Below, one piece after another: positions 8,557 to 18,688 of a stretch of 64,000 nucleotides of DNA (positions are counted from its first letter, which is position 1; each line of letters begins with the position of its first letter). A program made the position numbers and the translations under genes. The notes below the pieces were generated by a model. That model had not been told where the DNA came from. It saw nothing but the letters and a program-made list of their open reading frames with translations, and searched no databases. The DNA comes from Mycobacterium sherrisii (GTDB lineage: Bacteria > Actinomycetota > Actinomycetes > Mycobacteriales > Mycobacteriaceae), in contig NZ_LQPT01000016.1 in NCBI RefSeq assembly GCF_002102355.1, positions 62,001 to 126,000 on the forward strand, written 5' to 3'.

Positions 8557-8874
8557 TCAGGCGATCCGCGCCGCGGCATACCGTTCGGCGTCGACGTAGC
8601 GTTCAGCGCCCGAGCGCAGCGCGACGGCGATTGCGACCGAGGCCCGCGACCATTGCGACAACTGCGCCGCCAGCCGCTCCAGTTCGGCACGCAACGCATC
8701 GCCGCGGGCGGTGTACGCCCGTCCTGCCGTCGCCCCGCTAAAAGTCAAGGCCGCCAAGTGATCACACACGGCACGGTCGACCAACTCAGCGGCGGCCCGC
8801 ATCTGATCCGCGACCCGGTGCACCGCGGCGACGTCGATTTCGGTGCGGTCAAAGGCCGCGTTTCCTATCCCCAT
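8557..8874 (-). CDS. small helical WXG100/EspC-like protein (Rv3440c-like)
   Basis: A 105-residue protein, close to the usual length of WXG100 or EspC-type proteins. Two helical halves flank the turn LTFSGATAGRAYTARGD, where FSG stands at the place of the WXG tryptophan turn. No signal peptide or membrane segment is present. It is 3 bases upstream of the longer WXG-like protein and 48 bases downstream of glmM on the same strand. The WXG-like reading is inferred from length, helix-turn-helix layout and neighbourhood; function is not known. Confidence 0.68.
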   Translation of the reverse strand: MGIGNAAFDRTEIDVAAVHRVADQMRAAAELVDRAVCDHLAALTFSGATAGRAYTARGDALRAELERLAAQLSQWSRASVAIAVALRSGAERYVDAERYAAARIA

Positions 8875-8922
8875 GCCTTATCCGACGCCGCGGTGCGCGT
8901 CGGGGTTCCGGCGGAAAAAGAC

Positions 8923-10260
8923 TTAGCCCTGCGCGCTGACGGCCGCGGCCACGCGGCTGGCCAACCGTTGCGCGGTGTCTTCTTCGGGCGCCTCCACCAT
9001 GACCCGGATCATCGGTTCGGTTCCGGAGGGACGCAACAGGATTCGTCCGGTATCGCCGAGTTCGGCCTCGGCCTCGTCGACCGCGCTGCGCACCGCGGGT
9101 GCAGTCGCCGCGGCGGCCTTGTCGGCCACCTCGACGTTGATCAACACCTGCGGGAACGACTTCATCTTTGAGGCGAGGTCGGCCAGCGGCAGGCCCGTCT
9201 GCACCATCCGCGTCATCAGCCGCAGCCCGGTGACGATGCCGTCGCCGGTGCAACCCAGGGCGGGCATCACGATGTGACCGGATTGCTCGCCGCCCAGGCT
9301 GTAGTCGCCGGAGCGCAGCTCCTCTAGGACGTAGCGGTCACCCACGCCGGTGGTGCGGACGGTGACGCCCGCCGAGCGCATGGCCTGATGCAGCCCGAGG
9401 TTGCTCATCACGGTGGTGACCAGGGTGTTGGACGTCAGTTCGCCGGACTCCTGCATCGCCAGCGCGAGCACCACCATGATGGCGTCGCCGTCGACCAGCT
9501 CGCCCTTGGCGTCCAGCGCCAAGCAGCGGTCGGCGTCCCCGTCGTGCGCCAGGCCCAAGTCGGCGCCGTGCGCCAGCACCGCGGCGCGCAGCGAATCCAG
9601 GTGGGTGGAGCCGCAGCGGTCGTTGATGTTGAGCCCGTTGGGCTCGGCGTTGATCGCGATGACCCGGGCGCCGGCGGCGCGGTACGCGCGGGGTGCGGCC
9701 GAGAAAGCCGCGCCGTGCGCGCAGTCGACGACGACGGTCAGGCCGTCGAGGGGCCGCGTGCTGGCCTTGCCGACGTGGCGCAGGTAGCGGTCCGCGGCGT
9801 CTTCGGCGTCCAGCACCCGGCCCAGTCCGGCGCCGACCGGGCGCAGCCCCGGACCGGCGGCGACCAGCTGCTCGATCTGGTCTTCGGTGTCGTCGTCGAG
9901 CTTGCGGCCGCCCGGGCCGAAGACCTTGATGCCGTTGTCGGGCATCGGATTGTGCGAGGCGGAGATCATCACGCCGAAGTCGGCGTCATAGGCGCCGGTC
10001 AGGTAGGCCACCGCCGGAGTGGGCAGGATCCCCACCCGCAACGCGTCGACCCCCTGGCTCAGCACGCCGGCGATCACCGCGGCCTCCAGCATCTCGCCAC
10101 TGGCCCGTGGATCGCGGCCGATGACGGCGACATGGCGCCCGGGCTTTCCCGGCGCGGCCAGGCGCCGCGCGGCGGCGACGCCCAGCGAAAGTGCCAGTTC
10201 AGCGGTCAGTTCGCGATTGGCGACTCCGCGTACACCGTCGGTGCCGAATAGTCGACCCAT
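8923..10260 (-). CDS. glmM: phosphoglucosamine mutase
   Basis: GlmM converts glucosamine-6-phosphate to glucosamine-1-phosphate, the step after GlmS on the way to UDP-GlcNAc. The 445-residue length is standard. It starts [15 protein letters not shown]; the phosphoserine loop is [17 protein letters not shown] (serine near residue 103), the metal site is [12 protein letters not shown], the sugar loop GGEQSGHIV and the phosphate-binding loop [14 protein letters not shown]. All four functional loops are intact. The start ATG at 10258-10260 is 148 bases downstream of the rpsI stop. The two WXG-like genes follow on the same strand. Confidence 0.97.
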   Translation of the reverse strand: MGRLFGTDGVRGVANRELTAELALSLGVAAARRLAAPGKPGRHVAVIGRDPRASGEMLEAAVIAGVLSQGVDALRVGILPTPAVAYLTGAYDADFGVMISASHNPMPDNGIKVFGPGGRKLDDDTEDQIEQLVAAGPGLRPVGAGLGRVLDAEDAADRYLRHVGKASTRPLDGLTVVVDCAHGAAFSAAPRAYRAAGARVIAINAEPNGLNINDRCGSTHLDSLRAAVLAHGADLGLAHDGDADRCLALDAKGELVDGDAIMVVLALAMQESGELTSNTLVTTVMSNLGLHQAMRSAGVTVRTTGVGDRYVLEELRSGDYSLGGEQSGHIVMPALGCTGDGIVTGLRLMTRMVQTGLPLADLASKMKSFPQVLINVEVADKAAAATAPAVRSAVDEAEAELGDTGRILLRPSGTEPMIRVMVEAPEEDTAQRLASRVAAAVSAQG

Positions 10261-10408
10261 CGAACAAACCTCTCACAGTGACGTCATGCGCACAAAGCGC
10301 ATCTACTGTTGTGACCGCAACCGCGCACGTTGGCGCGACGACACGCCGAGAACGGCGCACAAATGACGCACAACGAGACGCGGTCGCGGCCAGAAAGTGA
10401 TCGCCGGA

Positions 10409-10908
<500 letters not shown>

Positions 10909-10912
<4 letters not shown>

Positions 10913-11352
10913 TGGGCCACCTGCTTGATCTCGTACGGGACCGGCTGCTGCGCCGCGTGCGGGTGCTGCGGGCCGGCGTAGACGTGCAGTTTGCGCTGGA
11001 TCTGACGGCTCAGCTTGTTGTGCGGGAGCATGCCGACGATCGCGTTCTCGACCACGCGGGTGGGGTGCTTGTCCAACAGCTCACCGATCGTGCGCTTGCG
11101 CAGACCGCCGGGGTACCCCGAGTGGCTGTAGGCAAGCTTGCTCTGCAGTTTGTCGCCGGACAGGGCGACCTTGTCGGCGTTGATGACGATGACGTAGTCG
11201 CCGCCATCGACGTTGGGGGCGAACGTGGGCTTGTGCTTACCGCGCAGCAGGGTGGCTGCCGCGACGGCAAGACGGCCAAGCACTACGTCCGTGGCGTCGA
11301 TGACGTACCACGACCGCGTGGTGTCACCCGCCTTGGGCGCGTAGGTGGGCAC
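10909..11352 (-). CDS. rplM: 50S ribosomal protein L13
   Basis: L13 with the conserved segments [44 protein letters not shown] and [14 protein letters not shown]. The frame is open to a GTG at 11364, but the GTG at 11350-11352 is chosen since it gives the 147-residue VPTYAPKAG start usual in mycobacteria. It is the first gene of the rplM-rpsI operon. The 5' region holds two small hairpins. Confidence 0.96.
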
Positions 11353-11374
11353 AGCGCTTACCACTTTCTCTTTG

Positions 11375-11416
11375 CGAGCCGTTCAGCTCGGGGTCGGATC
11401 CCGGTTCGAGCCCGGG
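11375..11416 (-). promoter_or_regulatory. two hairpins in the rplM leader
   Basis: Upstream of rplM are two short perfect stems: CGAGC/GCTCG with a six-base loop (11375-11390) and CCCGG/CCGGG with a seven-base loop (11400-11416). The second one, read on the plus strand, mimics a tRNA T-arm with loop TTCGAGC. No acceptor, D or anticodon arms surround it, so it is not a tRNA. A role in ribosomal-protein feedback control is a guess. Confidence 0.3.
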
Positions 11417-11534
11417 TGCCGGTCAGGCATACACGGTTGGGGTTTGGTCTCGGCGACCGACGTTGACCCGAGTCCCCGGCGCACCGCACGCCAACGGAGC
11501 AGCTTACCGACCCAGATCCCCGCAGGTCAAAATC

Positions 11535-11579
11535 ACTGTGTGGTCCCGACGGCTCTCCTTTCCGCCGGGACCACACAGT
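11535..11579 (-). terminator. strong inverted repeat, probable terminator of the esxU-esxT operon
   Basis: A perfect 14-base inverted repeat, ACTGTGTGGTCCCG and its complement CGGGACCACACAGT, flanks a 17-base loop region. It lies 14 bases after the esxT stop on the minus strand and is followed there by a short T run (GATTTTG). This is the strongest hairpin noticed in the window and fits an intrinsic terminator isolating the ESX-4 genes from rplM. Confidence 0.7.
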
Positions 11580-11593
11580 TGCTCATGGTCGGG

Positions 11594-11905
11594 CTATCTC
11601 GCCCAGAGGCCCGCCGCCCTGCGGTCGGCGTCGGCCACCTCTTGCGCACCGTCGCGCACGGCGTTGCCCAGGTCCGCCAGTATCTCGTTCAACGCGGTGG
11701 CCGCCTGGTGCCATTGCAGCTGTTCGGCCTGGTAGGCGGCCGCCGCTTCGCGGGTCCAGAGCTGCTGAAGTGGGGCGATCTGTGATCTCAGTTCGTCCAG
11801 CGCGGCGTTGAACCGCGCGGACGTGGTGTGAATCTCCTGGCGCACCGAGTGCTCGATTTCGCCGAAGTTGTACGAAAGCATGGGATCCACCGCAGCGCTC
11901 CTCAC
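11594..11905 (-). CDS. esxT: ESAT-6-like WXG100 protein EsxT
   Basis: A 103-residue WXG100 protein close to M. tuberculosis EsxT (Rv3444c). [16 protein letters not shown] opens the first helix, and the turn [14 protein letters not shown] holds the Trp, although the motif is WTR, not WxG. The C-terminal YxxxD/E-like export signal of WXG100 pairs is not obvious in this member; EsxU may carry the pairing function. Its GTG start overlaps the esxU stop by 4 bases; a GTG five codons later (11890) is an alternative. With EsxU it should form the heterodimer exported by ESX-4. Confidence 0.92.
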   Translation of the reverse strand: MRSAAVDPMLSYNFGEIEHSVRQEIHTTSARFNAALDELRSQIAPLQQLWTREAAAAYQAEQLQWHQAATALNEILADLGNAVRDGAQEVADADRRAAGLWAR

Positions 11906-12228
11906 AGATTCCCGCCGGCGGCGGCGATGTGCTGGGCATGGTTGTGACCCGCCTCCTGTAGCACGGCCTCGTTGTGCCGAATCGTCTCGGCGATCGTGTG
12001 CAGCACCCGGTACAACCGAAGCGACTCCGCGTTCCAGCGATCCACCACGTCCCGGAACCGCGCGGCGGCGAGGCCACCCCAGACCGACGGCGGCACACTG
12101 TTCATCCGGCCGATGAAGGCCTGCAACATCGCCCGGATCTCCTCGTTACGAGCGTCCGTCGTACTCGCGACCGAGCGCATCAAGTCGAAGTCGGCGCTCA
12201 GCGCGTTGGTGCCCGGCGGTGTAGCCAC
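11902..12228 (-). CDS. esxU: ESAT-6-like WXG100 protein EsxU
   Basis: A 108-residue WXG100 protein matching EsxU (Rv3445c): [19 protein letters not shown], then the true WXG turn [17 protein letters not shown] and a second helix ending [12 protein letters not shown]. The GTG at 12228 is chosen over the longer open frame (to 12306) because GGGGAAAGG lies just upstream and the extra residues are not family-like. It is translationally coupled to esxT and is the partner subunit of the secreted pair. Confidence 0.92.
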   Translation of the reverse strand: MATPPGTNALSADFDLMRSVASTTDARNEEIRAMLQAFIGRMNSVPPSVWGGLAAARFRDVVDRWNAESLRLYRVLHTIAETIRHNEAVLQEAGHNHAQHIAAAGGNL

Positions 12229-12302
12229 CCTTTCCCCTTTCTGCTGACACCCAGTACGACCTCGCCCGGCGCCGATCGGTTCCCACCATTTTTCGATCCA
12301 CC

Positions 12303-13490
12303 TCATTCGACGGCGTGGGCGGTGCGCACCGCCTGCTCACATGCCGCGCCGACGGCCCGCTCGCCGCCGGGCCTGCTCTGGCAGCCGATGCTGATTCGCA
12401 GCGGGCCATCGACCAACACCGTCCACCGCACGTGGTGGCTGGGGCGCACCTCTCGGTACCGCACCGCCGGCCGCCCGGCGCTAACCCCGTCGGGGTCGAA
12501 GTCCACGAACACCCCGCGGGGCTCCGCGTCGATCGCGCGCCGCAGCTGCTCGGCGACCGCCGATTGGGTGTCGTCGGCGATCGCCGATTGGGTGATGTGC
12601 AGCGCCGCCTCGGGATCCGACGGGGACGTGACCTGCACTCGCGCCGAGCCCGGACCCGCGACCACGCGCCGCACCAGCCAATCGCCGGGCACGCTGACCG
12701 CCACCCGGCCCTCCACCAGGACGGCCGGCGCCGGCGCAACCCCGGTGGTCACACCGCCGTCCGCCAGGGTGGCCAGCGCCGGCCCGGTCGCGGCCAGCAC
12801 CACCCCCGCCGCGGCCAGCCGGCCCGGGCGCCGATGGCGCGGCCGGGTGTCGTCGGTCTTCTCGACGGCGAAGGGCGGGGAGGGCGACAAGGCCGCGGTC
12901 GAGCGGCTCGCCGACGACGCCAGGCGGGCCAACCGGGCGTCGTCGATTTCGATCGTCGTGCCGCCGCATCGACGCACCCGGTCACCGATCATTGCCGCAA
13001 GCGCCGGCGCACCGCACACAGCACTGGGCACGTCGATCACGATTGTTGCTGTGCGGCAGCCTATTTCGTCGATTCGTTCGATGACCTCGTCCGCGACCGC
13101 ACAGGGCGCACCAATTCTCGGTACGGCGCCGCCGGCGATCGCGACCAACCGTTCGGCGATCTCCACCACCGCCGTGTGCCCCGCACTGGCTGCCCGCTCG
13201 AGCAACCACGATCGGGGACGCAGCTCGACGTCGTCCAGGACCGTCGCGGCCGCCGCCACCATATCGATGCGCGGCGACGGCCACCACGACGGGTACAGCA
13301 GCAGCGCCCCGGTGTCCCCGCAGCGCAGTGACTGCAGCACGGAACGCCACAGGGCATCGGCGGGCACCACACGCCCGTGCACCGAGGCCCACCGGTCGTC
13401 GAGCGCAGCCATCGCAATATCGCCACGATCCAGGGTTGTGGTTGGGCCACAACATAATCGGCGAACGGTCCCGGGGCCGGTCGCGATCAT
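12303..13490 (-). CDS. type VII secretion-associated protein, Rv3446c family
   Basis: A 395-residue protein whose ATG at 13488-13490 is 14 bases after the eccC4 stop; the frame stays open a further 204 codons, but that part is antiphase to eccC4 coding sequence and is discarded. The N-terminal half (about 1-220) is globular with repeated [18 protein letters not shown]-type helices. A single membrane segment ([18 protein letters not shown], about residues 248-265) separates it from a C-terminal beta-rich domain with [12 protein letters not shown] and [14 protein letters not shown]. This layout is that of the Rv3446c family seen in ESX-4 loci. Its role in secretion is unknown. Confidence 0.85.
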   Translation of the reverse strand: MIATGPGTVRRLCCGPTTTLDRGDIAMAALDDRWASVHGRVVPADALWRSVLQSLRCGDTGALLLYPSWWPSPRIDMVAAAATVLDDVELRPRSWLLERAASAGHTAVVEIAERLVAIAGGAVPRIGAPCAVADEVIERIDEIGCRTATIVIDVPSAVCGAPALAAMIGDRVRRCGGTTIEIDDARLARLASSASRSTAALSPSPPFAVEKTDDTRPRHRRPGRLAAAGVVLAATGPALATLADGGVTTGVAPAPAVLVEGRVAVSVPGDWLVRRVVAGPGSARVQVTSPSDPEAALHITQSAIADDTQSAVAEQLRRAIDAEPRGVFVDFDPDGVSAGRPAVRYREVRPSHHVRWTVLVDGPLRISIGCQSRPGGERAVGAACEQAVRTAHAVE

Positions 13491-13504
13491 GGTGCGGTGC
13501 CCGC

Positions 13505-16500
13505 TCACGGCGCCGGGGTCCAGCCCACCTGCAATGCCTGTTGGTCGCCGCCGCGACCAACCAGCACGGCACGTCCGGCGGGCAGGCGCACCGGTCTCCT
13601 CGAACCCAACAGCGTCCCGTCGTCGGGACCCGCGCTCATCATCAATCCCACGCAACCGAATTCGAGCAGACCCGCCAACAACGGCTCGAACAGTCCGCGT
13701 GCCGCACCCTCGCTGCGCCGTGCCACGATCACGTGCAGCCCGAGATCCCGTGCGTGCGGCAGGTATTCGAGCAGGGGTAGCAGCGGATTCCCCGTCGCCG
13801 CGGCGACCAGGTCGTAGTCGTCGACCACGAGGTAAACATCCGGACCGGACCACCAGGACCGCGCGCGCAGCTGCGCCGGGCTGACCTCTTCCGGCGGCAT
13901 CCGCCGCTGCAATGTGTCGAGCAAGCCGGGCAGCAGCGCCCGCAGCGCGGCCGGTGACATCGCGTAGCCGTCGAGATGTTGCGACTCGACCACGCCGAGC
14001 AGGCTGCGCCGATAGTCGACGATGCACAGCCGCGCCTGTTGCGGCGTCGTGGTGCGAACGATCTCGCGGCACACGGTCCGCAGCGTCGCGGTCTTTCCGC
14101 ATTCGTTCTGTCCGAGAATCACCAGGTGCGAGTTCCGCTCGAAATCGATTGCGATGGGCCGCAGTCGGCGCTCTTCCACACCGAGCAGGATGTGGGCCTT
14201 GTCGGGCGGCCGGGTAGCCGCGTCCGCGCGCCGTATGACGGCGTCGTGCTCGAGGTGGGTGGGCAGCAGCGGTATGGGCGGTGCCGCCAGACCGTCGGCG
14301 CGGGGCGCGAACGCGCTCACCTCGATCGGCGGGCAGACGACCATGTGCAGCCCGTCGCGGGAGAGGCCCCGGCCCGGTCGGTCGCGGGGCACCTCGTGTG
14401 CCCGCCTGCGGTCGATCTCCGAATCGGCGGGATCGCCGAGCCGCAATTCGATGCGGGTGCCAAGCCGATCTTTCAGCGACGGCCTGATCTCGGCCCAGCG
14501 CAGGGCCGAGAGCACCACGTGCACACCGAACGAAAGACCTTGACCGGCAAGGGCAGTGATGGGTTCTTCGAGGTCCGGAAACTCATGGCGCAGCCCTGCC
14601 CAGCCGTCAATCACGAGAAAGACGTGGCCGGCCCGAGTTCGGCCGCCGGCACCGGACGCGAGATGTGACGCCTCGCGGCCGCGCACGAGGGATGCGAGTT
14701 CGGCGATCATGCGCACGGCGAGCTGGGGTTCGGCCCGGCCGGCGACGGCCCCGACGTGCGGCAGGCCGCGCAGCGCCGTCAGCATGCCGCCGCCGAAGTC
14801 CAGGCAATAGAACTGCACCTGATCCGGCTCGTGGGTGGCGGCCAGCGCGGTGATCAGGGTCCGCACCGCGGTCGATTTGCCGGATCGCGGCGCGCCGACG
14901 ACCGCGGCATTGCCGCCGGCGCCGGACAGGTCCACCGTCAGCGGTGCTCGGGATTGGTCGAACGGTCGGTCGATGATGCCGATGGGCACTCGCAGCGCAC
15001 CAGCGTCGCCCAGCAGGGGTTGCAGCGGCGGCGCCGAACCCAGCGGCGGGAGCCAAACTTGGTGGGCGCGTGGCCCGTGCCCGGCCAGCCGATCCAGCAC
15101 CCCGCGCAGCACGCTGGGTCCCGGCGCGTCCTCTTCGCCGGCACGCGTCACCGGGCCGAGCGCCTCCGTGGTGAACAGCCGCACCGATGCCGGCGCATCC
15201 CCGGAAGAGGCGACCGGCGCAGGCGGGTCCGGTTGCGCGGGTCCAGACACGAACGCGGTGTGGAAGCCGATCAACTCACCGCTACCCACCCGCAACAGTC
15301 CGACGCCCGGCGTGTTCGGCAACTGGTACGCATCGGTGGTGCCCAGCACGATTCGGGATTCGCCGGCCGACAGGGTTTTCAAGCACACCCGATACGACAG
15401 GTGGGCTTCCAGTCCCCGCAACCGGCCCTCGTCGAGGCGCTGGCTGGCCAGCAACAAATGCATGCCCAACGACCGGCCGAGTCGACCGATCGCGACGAAC
15501 GTGTCGGCGAAATCCGGGTGCTGGCTCAATAATTCGGAGAACTCGTCGACGACGATGAACAGCGCCGGCAAGGGGGGCCGTGCCGGGTGGGTGCGGCGGG
15601 TCAGGTCGTATGCCGCCTTGCTGGCACACCCCGCCGTGCGCAGCAGCTGTTGTCGACGGTTGATCTCCCCGGCGAGTGCGTCGCGCATCCGGGCGACCAG
15701 CGGTGCGTCTTCCGAGAGATTGGTGATCACCGCGGCGACGTGAGGGGCCGCCGCGAGATCGAGAAACGTTGCGCCGCCCTTGAAGTCGACCAGCAGCAGA
15801 TTGAGCACCGATGGCGAATTGCGAGCCATCATGCCCAGTGCGACCGTGCGCAGCAGCTCAGACTTGCCCGACCCGGTGGCGCCGACGCAGAGACCATGGG
15901 GCCCCATGCCGTTCTCGGCGGCCTCCTTGATGTCCAGGTCGAGGGGCGCGCCGTCGACCGTGTATCCCAGCGGTGCACGCAGCGCGCCGCATCGATCGTG
16001 CCGGTCCCACCGGGAATGGGGGTCGAACCGAGCGATGTCGTCGATGCCGGTCAGCTCCAACCAGCCAGCCCGTCCGGCACGGAGGGCTCCGGCGTCCACC
16101 CCGCAGGCGGCCAGCCGCCGGGCGCATACCAGCGTGTCCAGCGGTTCCATCGCGTCGGGCACGGTGGCCGGCAAGCCGGGGGGCTCGATCGTCACCGGCG
16201 ACCGGTCGCGGCCCGGCCGCAGTCGGAGGATGGTCGTGTTCGAGAGTGCCTCGGCCGCACCATGATCGACGCTGTCCTCGGCGTCGTGGATCATCACTGT
16301 GCGTGCCGGCGGCGCGACGTCGGCCAGCTCGCGGTGCGCCTCGGTGGCATTCGGGTAGACCATGCGGAGTGCCCCGACCGCATCGCGCGCGACCGGGTGA
16401 GCATTGTGCGGCAACCACTTCAACCAATCCCAATACTGGCGGCGCCCCGGCTCGACCACACCGACGATCCACAGTTGGTCCGGGCGGTGCAGCACCGCCA

Positions 16501-17200
16501 GCTGGCACAGCATCGCGCGCAGCAATCCGCGTGCTTGTGCCGGGTCCCCAACGATCGTCAGGTACTCGTTCGCGGTCAGGTCGATGGTGATGGGCGCCTG
16601 CTCGACCGTCGCGTAACTGTCCACGAAGCGGCGCGCGGCGGCGACGGTCACCGGATCTGCCCGCTGTCCCGGCTGAATCTCCGGTCCGATCAGCCGAGTC
16701 GAGAGCGGACAGGGGCCCACGCCGACGCGAACCACCGCGAAATCGGGGTCGCCCGCGTGCCTTTCCCACATCCGCGGGCCGCCGATCAGCGTCCATAGCC
16801 GGGCCGGATCCGGATGGTCCCGCCGCAGTGATTCACGTTGCGCCGCCGCGGTGTCAGTCACCCTCGCACGAAGTTCGCTCAGGTATTCCAGATACTCGTG
16901 GCGTTGCCCATCCAGCCGGCCACGTTGCCGGTGTCCAGGCTGACTGATCGCGGTCAGCACCATCGACACAAGCATCATCAGCGGGAAGACCAGGAACGCG
17001 GGGGTGCGGGCGGCGGTGGAGCCGGAAACGACGCTCACCGCCACGACCGCGAGCGCCACGACGGACATGCCGACCGGCAGCAGCCGTACGATCAGCCTGC
17101 GTCCGGGCAGGTTGGACAGGTCCGGCGGCGCGGCGATGACGACGTCGTCGGTCGGAGCCGCCGGCGGCTGCCGCATTGTCGGCGCGAAACCCTGAGTCAT
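13505..17200 (-). CDS. eccC4: ESX-4 type VII secretion ATPase EccC4 (FtsK/SpoIIIE type)
   Basis: The motor of the ESX-4 system, 1231 residues. Two membrane segments near residues 45-90 ([19 protein letters not shown] and the following one) anchor it. Three ATPase modules follow, with Walker A motifs [26 protein letters not shown] and [13 protein letters not shown], and Walker B strands [24 protein letters not shown] and [13 protein letters not shown]. The third P-loop (NECGKT) is degenerate in its glycines, as usual for the substrate-binding modules. The start ATG 17200 is preceded by a perfect AGGAGG; the frame upstream to 17281 is ignored. It diverges from eccD4 across 129 bases. Confidence 0.97.
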   Translation of the reverse strand: MTQGFAPTMRQPPAAPTDDVVIAAPPDLSNLPGRRLIVRLLPVGMSVVALAVVAVSVVSGSTAARTPAFLVFPLMMLVSMVLTAISQPGHRQRGRLDGQRHEYLEYLSELRARVTDTAAAQRESLRRDHPDPARLWTLIGGPRMWERHAGDPDFAVVRVGVGPCPLSTRLIGPEIQPGQRADPVTVAAARRFVDSYATVEQAPITIDLTANEYLTIVGDPAQARGLLRAMLCQLAVLHRPDQLWIVGVVEPGRRQYWDWLKWLPHNAHPVARDAVGALRMVYPNATEAHRELADVAPPARTVMIHDAEDSVDHGAAEALSNTTILRLRPGRDRSPVTIEPPGLPATVPDAMEPLDTLVCARRLAACGVDAGALRAGRAGWLELTGIDDIARFDPHSRWDRHDRCGALRAPLGYTVDGAPLDLDIKEAAENGMGPHGLCVGATGSGKSELLRTVALGMMARNSPSVLNLLLVDFKGGATFLDLAAAPHVAAVITNLSEDAPLVARMRDALAGEINRRQQLLRTAGCASKAAYDLTRRTHPARPPLPALFIVVDEFSELLSQHPDFADTFVAIGRLGRSLGMHLLLASQRLDEGRLRGLEAHLSYRVCLKTLSAGESRIVLGTTDAYQLPNTPGVGLLRVGSGELIGFHTAFVSGPAQPDPPAPVASSGDAPASVRLFTTEALGPVTRAGEEDAPGPSVLRGVLDRLAGHGPRAHQVWLPPLGSAPPLQPLLGDAGALRVPIGIIDRPFDQSRAPLTVDLSGAGGNAAVVGAPRSGKSTAVRTLITALAATHEPDQVQFYCLDFGGGMLTALRGLPHVGAVAGRAEPQLAVRMIAELASLVRGREASHLASGAGGRTRAGHVFLVIDGWAGLRHEFPDLEEPITALAGQGLSFGVHVVLSALRWAEIRPSLKDRLGTRIELRLGDPADSEIDRRRAHEVPRDRPGRGLSRDGLHMVVCPPIEVSAFAPRADGLAAPPIPLLPTHLEHDAVIRRADAATRPPDKAHILLGVEERRLRPIAIDFERNSHLVILGQNECGKTATLRTVCREIVRTTTPQQARLCIVDYRRSLLGVVESQHLDGYAMSPAALRALLPGLLDTLQRRMPPEEVSPAQLRARSWWSGPDVYLVVDDYDLVAAATGNPLLPLLEYLPHARDLGLHVIVARRSEGAARGLFEPLLAGLLEFGCVGLMMSAGPDDGTLLGSRRPVRLPAGRAVLVGRGGDQQALQVGWTPAP

Positions 17201-17329
17201 CGCTGGCCTCCTACTGCGCGACGACGGTAGACAGCACCCGAATCGACCGCAATTCACCTGTGCACAACCGAAAACGGGCAACCCGGATTCGCGCTAGTTT
17301 CACCGGCATCCGCATCTGGAAGGGTTGAG

Positions 17330-18688
17330 ATGTCCGTATCCGATCCGGGACTGCGCCGTGTCTGCGTGCAGGCCGGAACCGCCGTCGTCGACGTCGCCCT
17401 GCCTTCGGCGATGCCGATTGCCGCCCTGGTCCCGCCGATCGTCGACATCCTGACGGCGCGGGGTGTCCACGACCTTTCCGCTCGGTGCGATCGGCTGACC
17501 CTGCCCGGTGGCGCGGCACTGGAATCATCGACAACGTTGGCGCAGAACGGGATTCGGGACGGCGACGTCTTGGTCCTGACCGCATCCGACCCGCCGCAGC
17601 CCACGGTGCGTTACCACGATATCGCCGACGCGGTCGCGGAGCTGCTGCACGACGGGGTATCGGCGCCGTCCTTGGCGATGCGGCGCACTGTGGCACTGTC
17701 CGGCGGTGGCATCGCCGGTGCCGGGATCCTGGCACTTGTGCAAAACCGATACAGCGACAGCAGTTTCGGCTCCCACGACTGGACCGCGGTGGCTGCGGTG
17801 TTGGTCGCCGTTATCGCCGTCGCCGCCGCGGTGCTGGCGTGGCGCGCATACCGGGACGCGCTGGCCGGTCTCACGTTGAGCCTGATCGGGATCGCGTTCG
17901 CCGCGACGGCCGGGTTTCTCGGCGTGCCCGGCGCCCCGGGCGCCCCCAACGTGTTATTGGCGGCGACGGCGGGCATGGTCGCGGCGATTCTGACGACCCG
18001 CGTCGTCGCGGGCGGAGTTGCCACGTTGACCGCGGTGTCATGCTTTTCGGCAGTCGTTGCCGCCGCTGCGTTCGGCGGTGTCGTCACCGGCGCCCCGGTG
18101 TTTGCGATGGGCGCCGCCGCCACGACGACGTCGCTGGGCCTGCTTGCCGCCGCGGGCCGCGCGGCGATCGTTCTGAGCGGTTTGTCACCACACCGTGCCG
18201 CTGGTGCGGACGCCGCATTGAGAGCCGCGGTGCGGCGGGCCGACACGTGGTCGGTCGGCCTGCGGGCCGCGTTCTCGGCGGCGACGGCGCTCGGCGCCGT
18301 GGTCACCGTGCTGGCCGGCGCGCCACGGCCCAGCTGTCTCGCGCTGGCCGCCGCGGCCGGGGTGCTACTGCTGCTGCGCGCCGGCTTCGCCAGCGGCCGA
18401 GGCGCGGTGGTCTGCGCGGTCGGTGCGGCGGTCACAATTGCAACGACATTCGTGTGCACCATGATTCGTCTATCCCGGCACGGCCCGTGGGTTGTTGCGG
18501 CGACGGCGGTGTTGGTGGCCGCGGCGTGCTGCGTCGGGTTCGTCGCGCCGCACCGCCCGATCCCTGCCCTGGCGCGTAAGGCGGTCGAGCTGGTCGAGTG
18601 CGTGCTGCTAATCGCGATGGTGCCCCTGGCCTGTTGGATCTGCGGGTGCTACGACACCGCGCGGGGCCTGCAGCTGCAATGGGGTTGA
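17330..18688 (+). CDS. eccD4: ESX-4 membrane channel component EccD4
   Basis: A 452-residue protein beginning MSVSDPGLRRVCVQAG, with an N-terminal ubiquitin-like cytosolic domain of about 90 residues (VDVALPSAMPIAALVPPIVD, DGDVLVLTA) and about eleven membrane segments from residue 125 onward. EccD forms the inner-membrane pore lining of type VII machines. A weak ribosome site GAAGGGTTGAG precedes the ATG. Its stop overlaps the mycP4 start by 10 bases. The divergent eccC4 shares the upstream region. Confidence 0.95.
   Translation: MSVSDPGLRRVCVQAGTAVVDVALPSAMPIAALVPPIVDILTARGVHDLSARCDRLTLPGGAALESSTTLAQNGIRDGDVLVLTASDPPQPTVRYHDIADAVAELLHDGVSAPSLAMRRTVALSGGGIAGAGILALVQNRYSDSSFGSHDWTAVAAVLVAVIAVAAAVLAWRAYRDALAGLTLSLIGIAFAATAGFLGVPGAPGAPNVLLAATAGMVAAILTTRVVAGGVATLTAVSCFSAVVAAAAFGGVVTGAPVFAMGAAATTTSLGLLAAAGRAAIVLSGLSPHRAAGADAALRAAVRRADTWSVGLRAAFSAATALGAVVTVLAGAPRPSCLALAAAAGVLLLLRAGFASGRGAVVCAVGAAVTIATTFVCTMIRLSRHGPWVVAATAVLVAAACCVGFVAPHRPIPALARKAVELVECVLLIAMVPLACWICGCYDTARGLQLQWG

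Noticed and set aside
11400-11416. Possible tRNA gene
   Set aside because: Only a T-arm-like stem-loop exists; no acceptor, D or anticodon stems can be drawn around it.
11974-13884. 636-codon open frame on the plus strand across the ESX-4 genes
   Set aside because: It is opposite esxU, the Rv3446c-family gene and eccC4; composition is Ser/Arg/Pro-rich and no motif is seen.
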